Positions 23,681-32,688 are shown, numbered from the stretch's first letter. The stretch is 49,343 bases of DNA from Candidatus Hydrogenedentota bacterium (GCA_029556545.1 JAKQEQ010000097.1:1-49343), one strand, 5' to 3'. Program-made: numbers and translations. Notes: generated by a model not told the origin, from the sequence alone.

Positions 23681-24325
23681 ATGAGTAAGTTTCTTGGGAT
23701 CGCGGCAGCGGCGCACGCGTGGTGTCTTGCCCATGTTTCGAAACCACGGGCGGGACGCGCGTGCCACGTGCGGTGTCTTGCCCATGTTCCTGAACCACGG
23801 GTGAGACGCCCGTGCCACGGGTGGGGCGGTTTCACGCTGCTGGAACTGGTCGTCGTCCTTTCGCTGATCGCCATTCTTACGGGGCTGGTGGTACCGGTCT
23901 ACGGCGGATCGATGGCCTCGATGCGGATGCGGGGCGCGCAAAGCGACTTTCTCTCGCTCATCCGGTACGTACAGGAGCGGGCCATCACGGACGCACGCGA
24001 ATATCGCCTCTATATTGACGGCAAGGAAAACGAGTTCTGGGTCATGTATATGACCGGCATGAAGGACGGCGAGAAGGTTTTCGAGGAAGAGACGCGGGAC
24101 TACGGGCGTCGGCGCGCGTTTCCGGATCGGCTGGTCGTCGAGCGCGTGCGGGGGCGCAAGGACCGCGATCGGAATGCGCACTACATCACCTGCTATCCGA
24201 ACGGGGCCTGCGACGTGGCCCGCGTTGACATGCTCGATGCGCAGAACCGCCGCCGCCGCACGACAATCGAGACGACGGGCGTCGTCGGGAAGAACGAGAT
24301 CAAGACGCCCTGGACCCGGAGGTAG
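23681..24325 (+). CDS. gspH: GspH-type minor pseudopilin with repeat-extended leader
   Basis: This 214-residue prepilin has its processing site at GG-FTLLELVVVLSLIAILTG, near residue 50. The leader is about ten times longer than normal because residues 12-45 are two 17-residue copies (HAWCLAHVSKPRAGRAC and HVRCLAHVPEPRVRRPC) translated from a tandem pair of family B repeats. A GTG at 23801 would give a normal leader (MRRPCHGWGG), but no ribosome site is clear at either start. The body (residues 51-214) is a minor pseudopilin head with RMRGAQSDFLSLIRYVQERA. It lies 11 bases after gspG. Confidence 0.8.
   Translation: MSKFLGIAAAAHAWCLAHVSKPRAGRACHVRCLAHVPEPRVRRPCHGWGGFTLLELVVVLSLIAILTGLVVPVYGGSMASMRMRGAQSDFLSLIRYVQERAITDAREYRLYIDGKENEFWVMYMTGMKDGEKVFEEETRDYGRRRAFPDRLVVERVRGRKDRDRNAHYITCYPNGACDVARVDMLDAQNRRRRTTIETTGVVGKNEIKTPWTRR
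23714..23815 (+). repeat. Tandem pair of family B repeats in a coding sequence
   Basis: Two 51-base units (23714-23764 and 23765-23815) each carry gtgtcttgcccatgtt followed by the CACGGG-type hairpin. Related single copies are at 35191-35244 and 13441-13469. The unit length is a multiple of three, so the GspH frame is kept. Confidence 0.85.
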
Positions 24326-24331
24326 CCCGCC

Positions 24332-24793
24332 ATGTCGCGCCGGGCCGGGTACATCCTCTTCGAGACTGTGGTGGCGATGGGCATCCTGAGCATTAGTCTG
24401 ATCGTCGTATACAACGGGATGAATCAGGCGTTGTTTCTGCGTTCTCGCGCGCAGGACTTCACGACGGCGCGGTTTCTACTCCAGGAGGTGATGGCGAAAC
24501 GGGAGTTGGAACTCGAGATGCAGCCCGGCTCGGGCCAGGGCACTTTCGAAGGGGAGGACGCCCGGTTTCAGTACCGCTGGGAAGTGTCCAAGGTGCCGGT
24601 GCCCGTGCCGCCGCTTCCGCCGGCGCTCACGGAGGAGGAGCGGGAACGGTTCTTCAAGATGTTCAAGAAATACATGGGAAAGATCACGGTTGTCGTGTCG
24701 TGGTCGCGGCGCGGTCTGGACTATGAGATCAAGGGCGAGACACTCATCCCTCCCGAGCGACTCTGGCTGCCGGAGGAGGAGCGCGATGCGTGA
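24332..24793 (+). CDS. gspI: GspI-type minor pseudopilin
   Basis: This 153-residue prepilin has the leader MSRRAG before YILFETVVAMGILSISLIVVY, a slightly divergent but clear type IV pilin helix with Glu5. The position between gspH and gspJ and the FTTARFLLQEVMAKRE segment fit GspI, which starts the pseudopilus tip with GspJ and GspK. A Pro-rich segment (VPVPVPPLPPAL) splits the head domain. It overlaps gspJ by eight bases. Confidence 0.85.
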   Translation: MSRRAGYILFETVVAMGILSISLIVVYNGMNQALFLRSRAQDFTTARFLLQEVMAKRELELEMQPGSGQGTFEGEDARFQYRWEVSKVPVPVPPLPPALTEEERERFFKMFKKYMGKITVVVSWSRRGLDYEIKGETLIPPERLWLPEEERDA

Positions 24794-25514
24794 CCGGCGG
24801 CGAGAGAGGGGCTTTACGCTGGCTGAGTTGCTGGTGGCGGCCACGCTGCTGAGTCTGATCATGGCGTCGGTGTACACGTTGTTTCACTCGACGATGCGGA
24901 CCTGGCGGCGATCGGAAGGGGCTTTCGATATGCACCAGACGGCGCGGTCGGCGCTGGCCATCCTGGAACACGAGATCGGGAACGTGCTCGACGAAGCGAG
25001 CTACCTGTTTGAAGGGGAAGATGACGAGATCACCATGTTTGTCGTGGCGGAACCCATGAACGTCGAGGATGCGGAGGGGCCGCACCTTATGCGCGTGCGT
25101 TACCGTTTCAATCGCACGGGCAAGGAATTGATTCGCGAGGAGGCGCTGGTCGAGGTGGCGCTGCCGAATCGGCGGCCTGATGGGAAGCCGGTGGATCCGG
25201 GTCGCATAAAGCTCAAGCGTAAACGCGATTTTGTGATAGCGACGAACGTGCGCGACTTTGAACTCAAGTATCATTGGATTCCGGCGCCGGACATGCGCGG
25301 GAAGGACGAGCCGCCAAAGCCCACGCCGCGCCTGATTGTGGATAAGCACAAGGAGGGCTGGGGGCTTCCTCAGGCGATCGAGGCACGCATGGAGTTGATT
25401 GATCCGGAGAACCGCGACCGGAGCGTATCGTTCTCCGTGCTGCGACGCCTGCACGCGCCCACCTTCCACTACCAGCGCAGGGACCTCGAAAAGATGCTGG
25501 GGAATCTGTTATGA
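24786..25514 (+). CDS. gspJ: GspJ-type minor pseudopilin
   Basis: This 242-residue prepilin has the basic leader MRDRRRERG before FTLAELLVAATLLSLIMASVY. The head is beta-rich and the size fits GspJ. The start at 24786 lies within the end of gspI, and the stop overlaps the gspK start as ATGA. With GspI and GspK it forms the pseudopilus tip in known systems. Confidence 0.88.
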   Translation: MRDRRRERGFTLAELLVAATLLSLIMASVYTLFHSTMRTWRRSEGAFDMHQTARSALAILEHEIGNVLDEASYLFEGEDDEITMFVVAEPMNVEDAEGPHLMRVRYRFNRTGKELIREEALVEVALPNRRPDGKPVDPGRIKLKRKRDFVIATNVRDFELKYHWIPAPDMRGKDEPPKPTPRLIVDKHKEGWGLPQAIEARMELIDPENRDRSVSFSVLRRLHAPTFHYQRRDLEKMLGNLL

Positions 25515-26449
25515 AGAGGCGCGACGAGGGATTCGTGCTACTGGTCGTCCTGTGGGTACTGGCCGTGCTCACCGTCGTGACGGTCGGTTTTGGGAAGCGC
25601 ACCCTCCTGGACCAACGCGCCGCGGCCTACATGCTGGACCAGTCGGAGGCGATGATGCAGGCTCGGGGCGCGGTGTATCGCGGGATACTCCTGTTGCGCA
25701 ACAAGGCGGTGACCGACATGGCCGAGATGGACCACCCGCCGGTGACGCATCTCGGGCAGCAATGGGCGAAACCGATGGACTTGTTTAAGGAGGGCGTCTT
25801 TGAACTCCCGGAGGGCGTTGAAGGCGACACCTGCACGTTTCATATCGAGGATGAACAGTCTCGGATGAATCTGAACACCATACCGTTTGAAGTGCTGGAG
25901 AAGGTGGACGCGCTGGATCGGTCCGTGCTGCGCCGGATCCGGGTGCGACGCACGACGGGCGAACACGAGGGCGAGGGTCCGGCGCCGTTCCACGCGGCGG
26001 AGGAATTGCGTTATATTCGCGGGGTCGATTTCGAGGACTGGTACGGAACGCGCAAGAAGGCGGGATTGTACAACCTGTTCACCACGGCGGGCGACGGACG
26101 GATTAACATCAATACGGCACGGCGGGAGGTGCTGGTCTGCATCCCGGACCTCGACGGCCAGGCGATAAACGCCATCCTGGGGTATCGCGCGGGATCGGAC
26201 GGGCAGATAGGCACGGGCGACGATATCGGATTCCTGGATTGGAACGACCTGGTGGAACGGACCGGCGTCTCGGGCGAGTCGTTAACGGCCCTGAAGCGGT
26301 ACGGGGACTTGTATTCGACGTACTACACCGTAACGGGAATCGCCACGCGGCGGAACGGCCAGGTGCGGGCCAGCGCGACGGCGACGGTGATTGTGATGAG
26401 CGGCGAGGCGACCATCCTCGATTGGCGGGAGAGACCTCTTGGCGCGTAA
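25511..26449 (+). CDS. gspK: GspK-type tip pseudopilin
   Basis: This 312-residue prepilin has the leader MKRRDEG before FVLLVVLWVLAVLTVVTVGF. The GspK-specific features follow: FHIEDEQSRMNLNT, a large alpha-helical insertion, and ININTARREVL. In known structures this protein caps the pseudopilus. It overlaps gspJ (four bases) and the next gene (11 bases). Confidence 0.9.
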   Translation: MKRRDEGFVLLVVLWVLAVLTVVTVGFGKRTLLDQRAAAYMLDQSEAMMQARGAVYRGILLLRNKAVTDMAEMDHPPVTHLGQQWAKPMDLFKEGVFELPEGVEGDTCTFHIEDEQSRMNLNTIPFEVLEKVDALDRSVLRRIRVRRTTGEHEGEGPAPFHAAEELRYIRGVDFEDWYGTRKKAGLYNLFTTAGDGRININTARREVLVCIPDLDGQAINAILGYRAGSDGQIGTGDDIGFLDWNDLVERTGVSGESLTALKRYGDLYSTYYTVTGIATRRNGQVRASATATVIVMSGEATILDWRERPLGA

Positions 26450-27914
26450 AGGCGATCATATAAGCATTGTGCAGTTCGACGAACGCCTGATCTCCCGGCT
26501 TCGCGTGGGGCGGTCTTCAGGCAAGCTCGAAGTGACCGCGTTCGACCAGGAGCACGGCGAGTGGTCCGTACAGGACGGATCGCTCGAGGCCGCGGTCCGG
26601 GGGTTTGTATCGCGCTTCCGCGTGGACGAGGACGAGGTTTGCACGGTCCTGCCGCGGCACGACATTACCACCCGGATTCTTATCCTTCCCAGCGATCGCC
26701 CCGACGAGATTGCGAGCATGGTCCGTTTTAGCGCGGAGGAATACGTGCCTTACAGCGCGGACGAACTGATGATCGCGCAGTCTGTGTTGCGAGAATTGCC
26801 CACGGGCGAGACCAGCGTGTTGGCCGCGTTCGCCCACCGCGAGGTGGTGGAAACGCATATGCGCCTGCTCGCAGCCGCCGCAATCGTGCCCGAGCACGTA
26901 TACCTAAGCACGGCCTGTCTGGCCACGGCAGTCGCGGAGGCCCTGGCGGACGCGCCAGGGGACTTTGTGCTGGTCAATCTCGCCTCGGGCGGCCTCGAGG
27001 CGCTGGTGTTCAACCGCCGCGGCCAACTGTTGTTTGGACGCGGCGTGGCTTCGACGCAGCAGTGGCGGGTCGCGCCCGAGGACGCGGCGGCGGTTGTCGA
27101 GGAGTTGGGGGTGGAGGTTCGCGCGACGCTGGGCGCGTATCGACGGGAATCCCCGGAGGCGTTCGAGGCGGAGCGTATTCTCGTGGCGGCGGACGCGGCG
27201 CAGGTGGAGCCCTTGCTCGCCGCGCTCGAAACGGAGACCGGCGCGCCGTGTCAGAGGGTTTCCTGCACGCAGGCGCTGGTCGGGAGCGGGGCGGAACACC
27301 TTACCGCGCCCGCCCTTTCGGTCCTGGGCGCGGCCGTGCTCGCACAGGGACGCGGGCAAGTGCTGATAGACCTCGTACCGGAGTCGGTGAAAGAAGTTCG
27401 CCAATTGCGGGTCGTAAAGCGCCGGGCGCTACGGATGGGGGCGCTGTTCGCGGCGGTTCTTTTGGCGGTGTGCGGGTGGTTTTACCAACAGGTCCGGCAG
27501 CGCGAGGCCTATCGCGCGGAGCTCGACCAGCGCCTGCAATCCGTAGCCGCGCGCGCCGGGGGCGTCGCTGAAAAACGGGAACAACTGCGTATCATTCGAC
27601 GGGAGGTGCGGCCGGCCGGATCGGTGCTGCAGTATCTCGCGAACGTGTGCCAGGCCGCGCCCGAGGCAGGGCTCAACATCACGGAATTCCGGTATGACCA
27701 TGAGTACGGCCTCGACGTGAAGGGCCGCGCGGAATCGCTGGACCTTATCAACGCTTTCGGGCAGGCCATGCGCGACTTGGGGAAGAACGCGGCGCTCGAT
27801 CAGTTTCTCGGGGCGACGCGAACATACGAGAACGACAACATACCGGAACAAAACAAGCGCGTGTGGGAGTATCACTACACGGTACCCTTTGCGGAGAAGG
27901 AGGCGGAGAAGTGA
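26439..27914 (+). CDS. gspL: GspL-type assembly protein (PilM-PilN-like fusion)
   Basis: This 491-residue inner-membrane protein has a cytoplasmic PilM/actin-like domain (about residues 1-320), including LPRHDITTRILILPSDRPDE and SAEEYVPYSADEL. A membrane helix follows near 333-350 (MGALFAAVLLAVCGWFYQQ), then a periplasmic PilN-like ferredoxin fold (QYLANVCQAAPEAGLNITEF). It recruits the ATPase to the membrane platform. The likely start is TTG at 26439, preceded by GGGAGAG and overlapping the gspK stop. The next gene begins in the GTGA of its stop. Confidence 0.82.
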   Translation: MARKGDHISIVQFDERLISRLRVGRSSGKLEVTAFDQEHGEWSVQDGSLEAAVRGFVSRFRVDEDEVCTVLPRHDITTRILILPSDRPDEIASMVRFSAEEYVPYSADELMIAQSVLRELPTGETSVLAAFAHREVVETHMRLLAAAAIVPEHVYLSTACLATAVAEALADAPGDFVLVNLASGGLEALVFNRRGQLLFGRGVASTQQWRVAPEDAAAVVEELGVEVRATLGAYRRESPEAFEAERILVAADAAQVEPLLAALETETGAPCQRVSCTQALVGSGAEHLTAPALSVLGAAVLAQGRGQVLIDLVPESVKEVRQLRVVKRRALRMGALFAAVLLAVCGWFYQQVRQREAYRAELDQRLQSVAARAGGVAEKREQLRIIRREVRPAGSVLQYLANVCQAAPEAGLNITEFRYDHEYGLDVKGRAESLDLINAFGQAMRDLGKNAALDQFLGATRTYENDNIPEQNKRVWEYHYTVPFAEKEAEK

Positions 27915-28945
27915 ACGCGCTGCGTACGGCGGGCGAATTGTGGCGCAAGCTCTCGGCGCGCGAGCAACGACTCGCCGCCTTGATCTTGGCGCTGGCGGCT
28001 GTGCTGGTGTGCGTCGTTGCGTTGCGGCGCGCTTGGGATCGCATCGAGGAACTGGATAGCGCGATCATGCTGATGGAGGACGCCATCATCGAGAGCGCGC
28101 ATCAGATATCGCGGCGCGAGGCGGTCGAGGCGGAGTACGGCGAGGTGGCCGCGCAACATTCGAGCGCGTGGTCCGCGGCGGAGATTCTCGATCGCCTGCG
28201 GAACGAAATGTACCGCTTGGCGTACAACGTTCCGTCGCCGCTGAACGAGGCGGGCGTGGCGGACCGCGTGGAGAACGATTCCGGCCTGCTGGTGAATCTG
28301 CCGGAACTTGGCGAAGGCGTACTCGAGGACAGCGAGGAGGGCTTTCGCGAGTATCGGATCGGCGTGCGGATCTCGAACGTGCCGCTGCACGCCCTGATCA
28401 ACTATCTGGAACGTCTCCAGGCCAGCCCGCAATCGTTGCGCGTTGACGCGCTGGAAATGAAGCGCAACTTCCTGGATGACAAGGTGACGGCCGACATTCA
28501 GATTACGCGCATCGTGGTGGACCGGACGGAGGCGCCGTGGACCTATTTCGCGCGACAACCGGAACAATGGGTGAACAAGGGTTGTCAGATCACGGCCGCG
28601 TCGCACGCGGCCCTCGGTTCCGAGGGCGTAGTGCGTGTTCGGGCAAGCGGGCCGAAAGGCGCGTGCTACGTTCCGGTCACGCTTGAGGACGGCGGCGCGT
28701 ATGAACTCGAATTCCGGGCGGTCGCGCAGGGCGCGGCGACGGTCCGCGTGTACGATGAGCGCGCGGGGAGGAATTTCGAGGGGGAAGCGCAACTCAGCGG
28801 CGACGGAGGCCCGCACGGTTATCGCATCGAGTTCGCCGTCCCGGCCCAAGCAGGTCCGTTCACGGTGCGTATGCCGTTTCTGACATTGGAGACCCCGGAC
28901 AGCGAGGTGCTTCTGGGCGGGATCGCGTACCGCAGGAAGATGTAG
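27911..28945 (+). CDS. gspM: GspM-type protein with extra C-terminal beta-rich domain
   Basis: This 344-residue protein has an N-terminal membrane helix (LAALILALAAVLVCVVAL, about residues 22-40), a coiled coil, and a ferredoxin-like domain (EYRIGVRISNVPLHALINYLERLQ) as in GspM/PilO. From about residue 206 there is an additional domain of 140 residues rich in beta strands (VVRVRASGPKGACYVPVTLEDGG, YELEFRAVAQG, TVRVYDE) resembling a jelly-roll carbohydrate-binding module. GspM proteins normally end near residue 180-200. The GTG start at 27911 follows AAGGAGG. Confidence 0.8.
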   Translation: MNALRTAGELWRKLSAREQRLAALILALAAVLVCVVALRRAWDRIEELDSAIMLMEDAIIESAHQISRREAVEAEYGEVAAQHSSAWSAAEILDRLRNEMYRLAYNVPSPLNEAGVADRVENDSGLLVNLPELGEGVLEDSEEGFREYRIGVRISNVPLHALINYLERLQASPQSLRVDALEMKRNFLDDKVTADIQITRIVVDRTEAPWTYFARQPEQWVNKGCQITAASHAALGSEGVVRVRASGPKGACYVPVTLEDGGAYELEFRAVAQGAATVRVYDERAGRNFEGEAQLSGDGGPHGYRIEFAVPAQAGPFTVRMPFLTLETPDSEVLLGGIAYRRKM

Positions 28946-28947
28946 AT

Positions 28948-29442
28948 ATGGAGCGGATCATTACGATAGCGGGCTTGGCCGTTCTCGCGGTGCTTGGCGC
29001 GCTGCTGGCCGCAGGGGCCATAGGCGACCCGCGCGGCGAAGACCGCGAACTGCTGGAGCAGCGCCTTGCCGCCGTGCCGCGGCAGGTATCCGCCGAGCCG
29101 CGCCCCGAATGGCCTTGGGCGGAATGGGAACAGGCCATTACCAGGAACAGTAATCTCTGGAGCGGTTTGGTCCCACCGCCGCCGCCGCCACCGCCGAAAC
29201 CGCCGCCGGAACCGGAACGCCCGAACATGGCGGCCTTGCTCAAAGACATTTACCCGACGCGGCGCGGCGTGGGCGACAAAGTGCGGATCATAACGCCGCA
29301 GAATCAGAAGGGTGACTACTATAGCGTGGGCGACTCGATAAACGGGTGCACCATCGAGCGGGTGGATAAGACAGCCGTGGTCTTCACCTTGGTCTGGGCC
29401 GCAAAGAACGAGGTGTTGACTTACACGCTGCCACGACAGTGA
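28948..29442 (+). CDS. GspC/PilP-like periplasmic link protein
   Basis: This 164-residue protein has an N-terminal membrane helix (IAGLAVLAVLGALLAAGAI). A Pro-rich spacer follows (PPPPPPPPKPPPEPE), then a small beta domain (GDKVRIITPQNQKGDYYSVGDSINGCTIERVD) like the homology region of GspC or PilP. This part contacts the secretin N-domains in known systems and bridges the inner platform to the outer-membrane pore. It starts two bases after gspM and precedes gspD by 201 bases. Confidence 0.75.
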   Translation: MERIITIAGLAVLAVLGALLAAGAIGDPRGEDRELLEQRLAAVPRQVSAEPRPEWPWAEWEQAITRNSNLWSGLVPPPPPPPPKPPPEPERPNMAALLKDIYPTRRGVGDKVRIITPQNQKGDYYSVGDSINGCTIERVDKTAVVFTLVWAAKNEVLTYTLPRQ

Positions 29443-29643
29443 CCACGGGGATGTCAGCCCATGGCACCGCGCGCGCGTTCTGCAAGAGCAGGCATGAACC
29501 GCGCGGGGAGAATGGAGACGATAACGCGCTGACGCCCGCACCGGGTCATCGGGGGTGACCAAGGGGCCGCGCTTGTGCGGCAGCCCCCCGGTGCGCTATA
29601 TAGAGCGTGGCGCAAGGCAACGGTCACATGGAGTGGGGCGACA
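29443..29643. other. Intergenic region before gspD with a weak promoter
   Basis: This is a 201-base gap between the GspC-like gene and gspD. A weak promoter-like pair, TTGTGC (29573-29578) and TATATA (29597-29602) with 18-base spacing, could give gspD its own transcript. No gene was seen. Confidence 0.35.
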
Positions 29644-32577
29644 ATGGGAAGGCGACAATCGAGTTTAGGAGCAGTGAACGGCGGACGGCCCGGCAAACGC
29701 GGCGCTCGCGCGCGTTGGGTCGCCTTGGGGCTGCTCCTGCTCCTGGCCCCGGCAACCGCACAGTTTTTCCCGGACGTTTACGGGCAGCAGACGCCCCAGA
29801 CGCCGCGCGACCGCCCCGCGCTACCGAGTTCGACACGCCCGATCCGCCTGCAACCGGGCGGCTACGCCCAGGACAGCCAGTATGATCCCACGGGCGGTTC
29901 GCAGCCGTCCACTTTCGGCGGAAGTCGCACGGGTCGGTTCGAAAGCCGTCGCCCCAGGACGGACGAGCAAGCCGAACAACCCGGCGCGCCCGCGCAACAG
30001 CAGGAACCGGAACGCGCGCCGACCGCGGAGCCCACGCCGCCCAGTCCCCGACCCGCTGAAGGACGGCCCGCCGGCGAAGGGCCTACGGTCGTGGGGCCGA
30101 GCGTCGGAGGTCGCCTAGGACCCGGCACGTCGGCCACGGGGCTGCCTGGCGCGCCGACGGGGCCAGGCGCCGGGACGGCGGATCGGGGGCAGCGGGGGCA
30201 AGGGGCCACCGTCAGCGCTATCAGCGCGGGCACGTTTGAGCCGGCCTATGAACGGGCGATCAAGTACCCGGACCTTCCGGACGCGGGGGCGGAGAATGTG
30301 ATTACCGAAGAAGGACCGATGACGGTCCTTGAATTTCTTTCGCTCATCCATCTGTCGACGGAGTGGAACATCATCTCGACGGCCGCGGCGAACGCGGTGC
30401 AACTCAACTTCTATCTGGTGGACACCACGCCGAAGCAGGCGATGAAGGTACTTGAGAAACATGACGTCTACTATGAGTGGGACGAGGACAACAAGTATTT
30501 GTACGTGATGACGAAGGACGAGTACCTGGCGGAGCAGTACGCCAAGGTCTCCCCGATTCCTACGGAGTTCGACGCCGTTCACGCGGATGTGACCTACGTT
30601 GAAGCCATGCTCTCTTCCCTGCTTTCGCAGGTGGGACGCCTGATCACGGACCAACGCACGAACCGGATTTACGTCTGGGACACGGAGGACAACCTCGCCC
30701 AGATGCAGAAGACCTTCGAGGCAATGGACGTTCCGCTCGAGAAGCGCGAGTTCAGCATCCACTATACGGACTTGGCCGACGTCGAGTCGGTGGTGACGGC
30801 GTTGCTTTCGCCGAACGGCAGCCTGCTTTCCGATCCGCGCACGGCCCAGCTTTTCGTTTGGGACAGCCCAAGCGTTCTGGATCGGGTCGCGGAAGCCGTG
30901 GCGCGGCTGGACGTGCAGATCGAGCCGGTTACGTATGAGATCAAGTATGTCAACGCGGAGGATTTGATTGACAGTCTCGAAGTGATGCTTTCGGAGCGCG
31001 GCATGATCCAGGCCGATCCCCGCTACAACACGCTGGTCGTGACCGACCTGCCCGAGCGACAGCGGCGCATCGCCGACTTGGTCGCGACGTTGGACAAGGA
31101 GCTTGAGACACGCACCTGGATCATCAATTACGCGGACATCGACTTCGTAGCCGATCAAATCGAGGCGTATATCCCGAGCGACATGGGCGAGATCGTGGTG
31201 AATGATCTGGTGCATCAGATAACCGTTACGGGACTTCCCGAGCGACTCGCCAAGATCGACGAACTCATCAAGGTCTGGGATATCAAGCGGCAGCAGGTAA
31301 TGATCGAGGCGTTCCTCGTCGACGTGGGCGAGACCGTGGCGCGGGACTTCAATATCCGGTGGTCGTACTTCGATAACGCGAACGCGGGGCCGGTCGCCAT
31401 CAACAGCCCGGTCGGCGGGTTCCCCGGCGTGAACAGCGACGTGATCACTTACGGCCAGTTGCCTTACTCGGTGCCGCTTTACGGCAACCTGCAACTGGAT
31501 TCTTCGGGGAACATTACGCGGCCCGTGCTGACCGATATCGCCGGCAACACGATCATCGACCGCTACCGCGGCAATCGCGTGGGCGCGGCCCTGACGTACC
31601 TGGACAAGTTAACGGACCTGAACGTCCTGGCGGCGCCGCGCGTCACGGTCCAGGACGGTGAAGAGGCGATCTTCGAGAACGCGGAACGGGTGCCCTACGC
31701 CTCGGCGACTTCGTCCTATGGTGGAGGATATGGGGGATATGGCGGTTACGGCGGCGCGTACAGCCGGGTCGAATTCGCCGACGTCGGCATTATCCTGCGC
31801 GTGCGACCGCAGATTACGGAGCACCAGGACATCCTCCTCGACATCGCGGCCGAAGACAGCGCCGCCGAACTGGTCGATATCGAGACTTTCTCGACGGGCA
31901 CGGAGGACACGGTTTCCTCGCGCAAGGCGCCGCGCGTCAAGGCGCGCAACGTCGAGACGCAATTGCGCGTGGCCAGCGGCGACACGGTCGTGCTGGGCGG
32001 GCTGCGGCAGAGCCGGGCTTCCGAAGATGTGAGCCGAGTGCCGATCCTCGGAGACATCCCGGGCTTGGGCCGCCTGTTCCGGTATCCGAAGAAGGAGTCG
32101 GGCACGAACACGCTCATGATTTTCCTGACGCCGACCATAGTGGAAGAGTACACGTTCCCCGAGGCGACATTGTTGTCAGGTACGGAGGAGGTTATTGCGG
32201 AGCGCCACCGGCACAATCGCAAGAATTTCTTCGAGCGCATGCGCGATCGCATCGCGAAGGGCGAACATGAAATCAGCGTTTCGATCGGGCAGAGCGGCCA
32301 TGTCCACTCGGAAGGAGATCGCATCACGATGGAGGAACTACGCGACGCGCTGTATCAGATCGAGAACAAGCGGAGTGTGAAGCTGGTTCTCCGCAAGCAT
32401 CCGCGCGCGCCCGAAGAGGTCATGACGGAAATCACGGAGATAGCCCTCGAGGCGAACGTTAAAGTGGAGTTCGACGATATGATGACGCCGTTGGTGCCGG
32501 CGTATAGGGAACGGGAAGCACCGGCGCAGGCGCAGGCAGAGGCTGAACCGGCCGTGTTACAGGAAGAAGGGACGTAA
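29644..32577 (+). CDS. gspD: GspD-type secretin with an ExbD/TolR-like C-terminal domain
   Basis: This 977-residue outer-membrane pore protein has a signal peptide (WVALGLLLLLAPATA), then a Pro/Gly/Glu-rich region of about 170 residues. An STN/N0-like domain (MTVLEFLSLIHLSTEWNI) and several N-domain repeats follow, then a secretin domain ending in VPILGDIPGLGRLF and TLMIFLTPTIVE. Near residue 700 is a Gly/Tyr-rich gate loop (SYGGGYGGYGGYGGAYS). After the secretin domain come about 110 residues whose pattern (ISVSIGQSGHVHSEGDRIT, then MEELRDALYQI and VKLVLRKHP) resembles the periplasmic fold of ExbD/TolR. The stop lies in repeat family F. Confidence 0.9.
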   Translation: MGRRQSSLGAVNGGRPGKRGARARWVALGLLLLLAPATAQFFPDVYGQQTPQTPRDRPALPSSTRPIRLQPGGYAQDSQYDPTGGSQPSTFGGSRTGRFESRRPRTDEQAEQPGAPAQQQEPERAPTAEPTPPSPRPAEGRPAGEGPTVVGPSVGGRLGPGTSATGLPGAPTGPGAGTADRGQRGQGATVSAISAGTFEPAYERAIKYPDLPDAGAENVITEEGPMTVLEFLSLIHLSTEWNIISTAAANAVQLNFYLVDTTPKQAMKVLEKHDVYYEWDEDNKYLYVMTKDEYLAEQYAKVSPIPTEFDAVHADVTYVEAMLSSLLSQVGRLITDQRTNRIYVWDTEDNLAQMQKTFEAMDVPLEKREFSIHYTDLADVESVVTALLSPNGSLLSDPRTAQLFVWDSPSVLDRVAEAVARLDVQIEPVTYEIKYVNAEDLIDSLEVMLSERGMIQADPRYNTLVVTDLPERQRRIADLVATLDKELETRTWIINYADIDFVADQIEAYIPSDMGEIVVNDLVHQITVTGLPERLAKIDELIKVWDIKRQQVMIEAFLVDVGETVARDFNIRWSYFDNANAGPVAINSPVGGFPGVNSDVITYGQLPYSVPLYGNLQLDSSGNITRPVLTDIAGNTIIDRYRGNRVGAALTYLDKLTDLNVLAAPRVTVQDGEEAIFENAERVPYASATSSYGGGYGGYGGYGGAYSRVEFADVGIILRVRPQITEHQDILLDIAAEDSAAELVDIETFSTGTEDTVSSRKAPRVKARNVETQLRVASGDTVVLGGLRQSRASEDVSRVPILGDIPGLGRLFRYPKKESGTNTLMIFLTPTIVEEYTFPEATLLSGTEEVIAERHRHNRKNFFERMRDRIAKGEHEISVSIGQSGHVHSEGDRITMEELRDALYQIENKRSVKLVLRKHPRAPEEVMTEITEIALEANVKVEFDDMMTPLVPAYREREAPAQAQAEAEPAVLQEEGT

Positions 32578-32610
32578 GAGGGACCTAAAGGACTTAAACG
32601 ACATAAAGGG
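32569..32610 (+). repeat. Family F repeat holding the gspD stop codon
   Basis: Approximate 9-base units (gacgtaaga, gggacctaaa, ggacttaaac, gacataaag) lie here. The TAA of gspD (32575-32577) is within the first unit. An inverted copy lies at 32689-32727, between the convergent gspD and rpmB genes. Confidence 0.65.
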
Positions 32611-32688
32611 CTACGAGACTGTATACGGGACGGGTCTTGGGAAAACGCCTTGCATATCCGTGGGACGGGCAAGAGAACAAGTTTGACG

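Noticed and set aside
20588-24181. Long minus-strand frames (478 and 589 codons) opposite gspE, gspF, gspG and gspH
   Set aside because: They are shadows with biased composition (many Arg, His and Asp) and no family resemblance. The gsp genes fully account for this DNA.
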